From NCBI GenBank assembly GCA_026826555.1, contig JAKSZT010020895.1, positions 20,436 to 84,435 on the forward strand: a stretch of 64,000 nt of DNA, given 5' to 3'. The DNA is from Tolypeutes matacus. Its lineage: Eukaryota; Chordata; Mammalia; Cingulata; Chlamyphoridae. The notes under the pieces were generated by a model. The model did no database searches and was not told where the DNA came from. It worked only from the letters and a program-made list of their open reading frames with translations. The first letter of the stretch is position 1; the number at the start of each line of letters is the position of its first letter. Made by a program: the position numbers and the translations under genes. Shown here piece after piece: positions 60,297 to 64,000 of this stretch.

Positions 60297-60668
60297 TCTG
60301 ACACTGGTTTTAATCAAGGTAGGAAAATCTGAGTAAATTTAAGTTGTAATCTGATGACAGAGACCTTTATACACAGCATGAAATTCAGTGGGTACAATGA
60401 CACAGAAGAAGCTGTCAATCTATAGAACCGGGAGTAGAAAAGAGAATGATATCACCATGTGCATTGCCACATGGCAGAAATGCCAGGAATGAATGATCAC
60501 TAGCACACAGACCTAAAACTATTGCCTTTGGGGAGAAATAATTAACTTTATGACACCTTGATTTTGGACTTCTGACAACCTCACACCTGTGAGCCAATAA
60601 CTTGTCATTGATTTGGTAAAGTCAAGCCATTTACTGGTATTTTCTTTAGCAGCCAGGAAACTAAGACA
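60297..60668 (+). mobile_element. MaLR-type LTR, right piece
   Basis: The layout matches the LTR copies at 28,321 and 30,688: a tttatacacagcatgaaattca block (equivalent to ttataaatgggatgaatgaa), gaatgatatcaccatgtgcattgccacatggcag (equivalent to gttgccatgtgccctgccatgtgacag), gccaataacttgtcattg, and an end caggaaactaagacaaac. Confidence 0.65.
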
Positions 60669-60672
60669 AACT

Positions 60673-61795
60673 CTTAGAGGGAAACATGGGGAGATTTATT
60701 TAGGATTTTTTGTTAGGCAATGCTTCCTTAGCATTTACACCAAAAACCAGGAACGTAGAAGGAAAAAAAAAAAGGTACTTCATCAAAATTTAAAACTTTG
60801 GTTCATAAAAGTACTTTATCATGAATGTGCAAAAATACCTACAGTATGGTAGAAATTATTTGTAAATAATTTTTCAGATAAATGTCTATTATTCAGAATA
60901 GAGAAAGGAAGCCTACAACTCTACAACAAAAAGACATTACCCAATTAAAACGTGGCTAAAATTTATATTTTTCTTCAAAAAAATGCAAATGGTCTATAAG
61001 CACATAAAAAGAGACACAACATCAATGCCCTTAAATAAATGCAAATCTAAATTTCAATGAGATTCCATTTCACATTCAAAATACTGCCTACTACAAAAAA
61101 AAAAAAATCCAGAAAATAACCAATGTTGGACTTGATGGGAATACTTGTTCTTTGTTAGTGGAATGTAAGATGATGCTGGTACAGTTATTGGTAAAAGTTT
61201 GGAGGTTCGTCAGAGGTTTGGTATAGAATTACCATATAACCTGGCAATCAAATCACACTGCTAGGTATATACCGTACAGACGAAATCAGAAACTCAAAGA
61301 CATATTTGCACACCAGTGCTCAAAGGGGCAATATATGCAATTGCTGAAAGATGGAATCAACCTAATGTCCATCATCAAAGTATTGGATAAGCAAAAGATG
61401 GTATATACAAAAAAAGCAATAATATTATCCCATATAAAGGAATTAAATTTTCATACATGCTACATGCAAGAAGTTGAAGTCATCATGTTGTTTGAAAGAA
61501 GCAAGACACTAAAGGACAAATATTGTATGATCTCACCTATGAGAAAGCATTAGACTATGCAAATTCATAGACTCTTAGTCATAATATAGGTTACCAGGGT
61601 CAAGGTTGAGTGTAGGGAATGGAAAGTTAATGCTTAAGTACTTCAGAGTTTCTCTTTAAGGAGTTGGCAAATGGATGGTGGTGATGATACTACAAAAAGA
61701 CAATATTAACGCCACTGAATTCTATATTTTGTAAGAGGTTAATTAGTAAATATTAAGTTTTAAATATTTTTAATTCATTGTTATTTTAGTTTTGT
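60673..61795 (+). mobile_element. LINE-1 ORF2 C-terminus and 3' UTR
   Basis: ORF2 blocks follow in order: caccaaaaaccagg, ttggttcataaaagtac, cccaattaaaacgtggc (PIKKWA equivalent) near 60,938, atgagattccatttcac near 61,056, and accatataacctggcaatc (PFDPAIP equivalent) near 61,230. A 3' UTR and T-rich end follow near 61,740-61,795. Stops in all frames. Confidence 0.82.
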
Positions 61796-63952
61796 CACTT
61801 TCTCCCACTTTTTAAGTTAAATTCCTTGGTTTTATTCTAGCACATAGAGATGATGTATTAAATATATATTTTTTAATTTTTTAATAATATAGGAACTTAA
61901 TATTTTTATTATTTGTTTGCCACCTTATCTTACATGCAGTGGAGAGCATTATTATATTGACATCCATTTTATAAGTATTCTAGAATCAAATATTTTAATT
62001 CCTATTTGAACAAAAATAAATTAATGAAACATTTTTAGTTTTATTTTAAATTTTCAAATAGAAAGTTCTTTCAGTTTCTATCATTTGAATATTAACTTAA
62101 ATATATTTTATTTTTGTTATATAATTTAGCTCCAATATTTTTAAAAATTAATTTATTGAAATTTATGTATAAATAGTTATTTTTTATAAATAAAATCTTA
62201 TATGCTAGGAAAGAAAGTTTCAAATGTTGTTCTGCAAATTTCAGATGATCAAATATATTATTCAGTGTTTTACTACTGAATTAAACAGCGTTTGTGCTTT
62301 TTCATTATGCCACTTCATTTAATTCATTTTTTCAGTACTTTTTATGACTATCTGCAATGTTCCAGATACTATATACACAATAGAACAAAACATTAACTAT
62401 CTTTTTCTTCTTGGGTTCTATAGCCTTGCTGGGTGATACAGGAAAATATACAGAAATATGAGATATGACATGCTAGAATTTGAAAAGTAATATTAACAAA
62501 AAAAAGAAAATATAATGCAGAATAAGGGTGACATTTGGGGTCAAATGCATGATAAAGCAATGGGAGATACTGTAGTCAGGGTGGCCTTTAATTAAAAGTT
62601 GGCATAAAAGATTTGAAGGGGGAAGAGGTAGTCATATGTATTAATGTGTTCCCAACAGGGGAACCCCAGTGCAAAGGCCCAGGGCAGGTGGTAAGCAGTG
62701 CAGTTTGAGTAACTTGGAAGGGCTCCATCTAACAAGATTAGCATTATATTTAGTTGAGATGCAGGGTAATAATCAATGAAGTATATGTATATGGATGGTG
62801 ATATCCATTATGGAAGAGAAACACTAAGTGGAAAGGTCCATGGAGGCAGTAAGACTGACCACTTAAAAAAAAATTATAGAAAATTCTTCAAGTGTAATGT
62901 CACCTTAGAGTAAACGTATAAAAGTGAAATAGAAAGACATACAAATTTCTGGAGGAAGTAAATTCACACAAATGGAATCATAAACAAAAATTTCTGAAAT
63001 ATTAGTTACTTTGTGCACTTTTATCTCAACATCTGCAATATTTTGTTTTTATAAAAAATGTGTATCTAATATAAAATATTGAATTTTGTATTTGACTCTA
63101 ATAATCTCTGTCATTTTATAGGAATTTATTCTGCATAATAAATACAAAATTAAAATTTTCTCTAATACATGAATTTTTATTATATTACTATTTCTAGTTT
63201 CCTTTTGCAAGTGTATTTCCTTTCTTGTATCCTCTTACTTATTTTTTGTCTTTAGCTATTTTCTGATATTTGCTTTATTGCTCATCCACCTCTTCCTACA
63301 TTTTAAAGGGCATGTATCCTGTGAAAAAGTCTAACATATTATATGCCATATTCTCCAAAATCCATAAATTCTTCCCTTCATTTTTGAATGTGTGTCTAAT
63401 CTTTGTGTATGGATATGAGTGACATTGTCTACACCATATAAAATTATGAATTTCATTCCATTAATTGAATACCTTGTTTTATCAAAAATTCCTAAAATAA
63501 TTATTGAACTAAAATTGGTTATGAAAAATAATTTTGATATTCTTAAGTTTATATCAAAGGTATATTACATGTAGCTAAATAGAACATAAACTCAAGGAAT
63601 ACACATGTTTAACAAGAACATTGCCAGGGCACACAAAACTTAACAGACGGAACAAATATAACTCTCATTATTTGAAACCTGTTATATTGAGCACATTTTA
63701 AACTGAGCTTTTTTATCAGGATATTTTAAAGAAAAGTTATCTGAAAAACTTCAGACACTAGGAATTGATCATATGCTATGGGAGAGAACAAAAGAATTGG
63801 AAGAATCAGGGAGTATAAGTGAAGATGAGGCAAGGAAATTCATGGTTCATTTTGGAAATAACTTTATTACAGGGGGTTAAAGGGAGATGAAGAGCAAGAG
63901 GCTGTACAAGAGAATGCTTGATACACCATATCCAAAAGAAAATATTGAGAAG
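61796..63952. other. Mostly unclassified AT-rich stretch with an ancient L2-like repeat
   Basis: 62,310-62,760 follows the order of the old repeat seen at 36,020-36,420: atgttccagatactatatac, then tgggttctatagccttgctggg, then gtgcaaaggcccagggcagg at 62,670, the last being a known phrase of that family. The remainder shows no gene or repeat that I can name. Confidence 0.45.
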
Positions 63953-64000
63953 AGTTGTGGCAATGGATGTAGGCCATTTTAAATCAGCACACACCACTCA
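63953..64000 (+). mobile_element. Long lineage-specific repeat, copy 7, cut by the window end
   Basis: gtggcaatggatgtaggcc and the following aatcagcacacaccactca are the reverse complement of 25,122-25,170 and 32,220-32,265. The element is 5'-truncated and continues past the window. Confidence 0.8.

Noticed and set aside
1..64000. Prokaryotic-type systems (CRISPR, operons, phage defence)
   Set aside because: Repeats, SINEs, LTRs and OR genes show a mammalian nuclear genome; no regularly spaced repeats were found.

Overview
This is a gene-poor, AT-rich, repeat-dominated window of a placental mammal genome. The best taxonomic clue is a tRNA-derived SINE at 59,591-59,797. Its head, A and B boxes and tail resemble the DAS-SINE family described from the nine-banded armadillo, and an older relative lies at 26,327-26,402. 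A lineage-specific long non-coding repeat with an L1-like 3' end occurs at least seven times. I infer a xenarthran, most likely an armadillo (Dasypus). I found no intact protein-coding gene.

Layout: 1-12,850 holds degraded L1 pieces and several copies of the long repeat. 14,243-19,998 and 37,561-43,345 are the two copies of a direct duplication of about 5.8 kb. Each copy carries one broken olfactory receptor (OR) gene on the minus strand that resembles OR8H. Between them lie two head-to-head L1 copies (20,010-28,300), a U1 snRNA retropseudogene, an MaLR-type LTR element with both LTRs (28,321-31,143), and a broken OR5T-like receptor on the plus strand (31,696-32,960) that is split by a retroelement. 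OR8H and OR5T genes are neighbours in the human chromosome 11q12 OR cluster, so the window looks like a decayed part of the corresponding cluster.

43,346-53,585 is an old L1 into which a complete SBNO1 mRNA copy (45,723-51,386) was retroposed. The copy has target-site duplications, a full 5' UTR, a 3' UTR, a polyadenylation signal and a tail now turned into an AAAC microsatellite. Its first 604 codons are open, including the helicase Walker A and DECH motifs. Downstream it carries frameshifts, two nonsense codons and a loss of 22 codons over helicase motif VI.

53,585-64,000 is again repeats: antisense L1/HAL1-like and L1 3' ends, an MaLR LTR apparently split by later insertions, the long repeat, the young SINE, a sense L1 tail and an old L2-like stretch. 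The end of the window cuts a further copy of the long repeat.

No CRISPR array, operon, tRNA gene or active promoter is visible. The window is best read as a record of retroposition: nested insertions, a probable 3' transduction, a probable chimeric snRNA retrocopy and a processed gene, laid over a dying OR cluster. All repeat and gene names come from recognising translated or nucleotide sequence by eye, with no database search.
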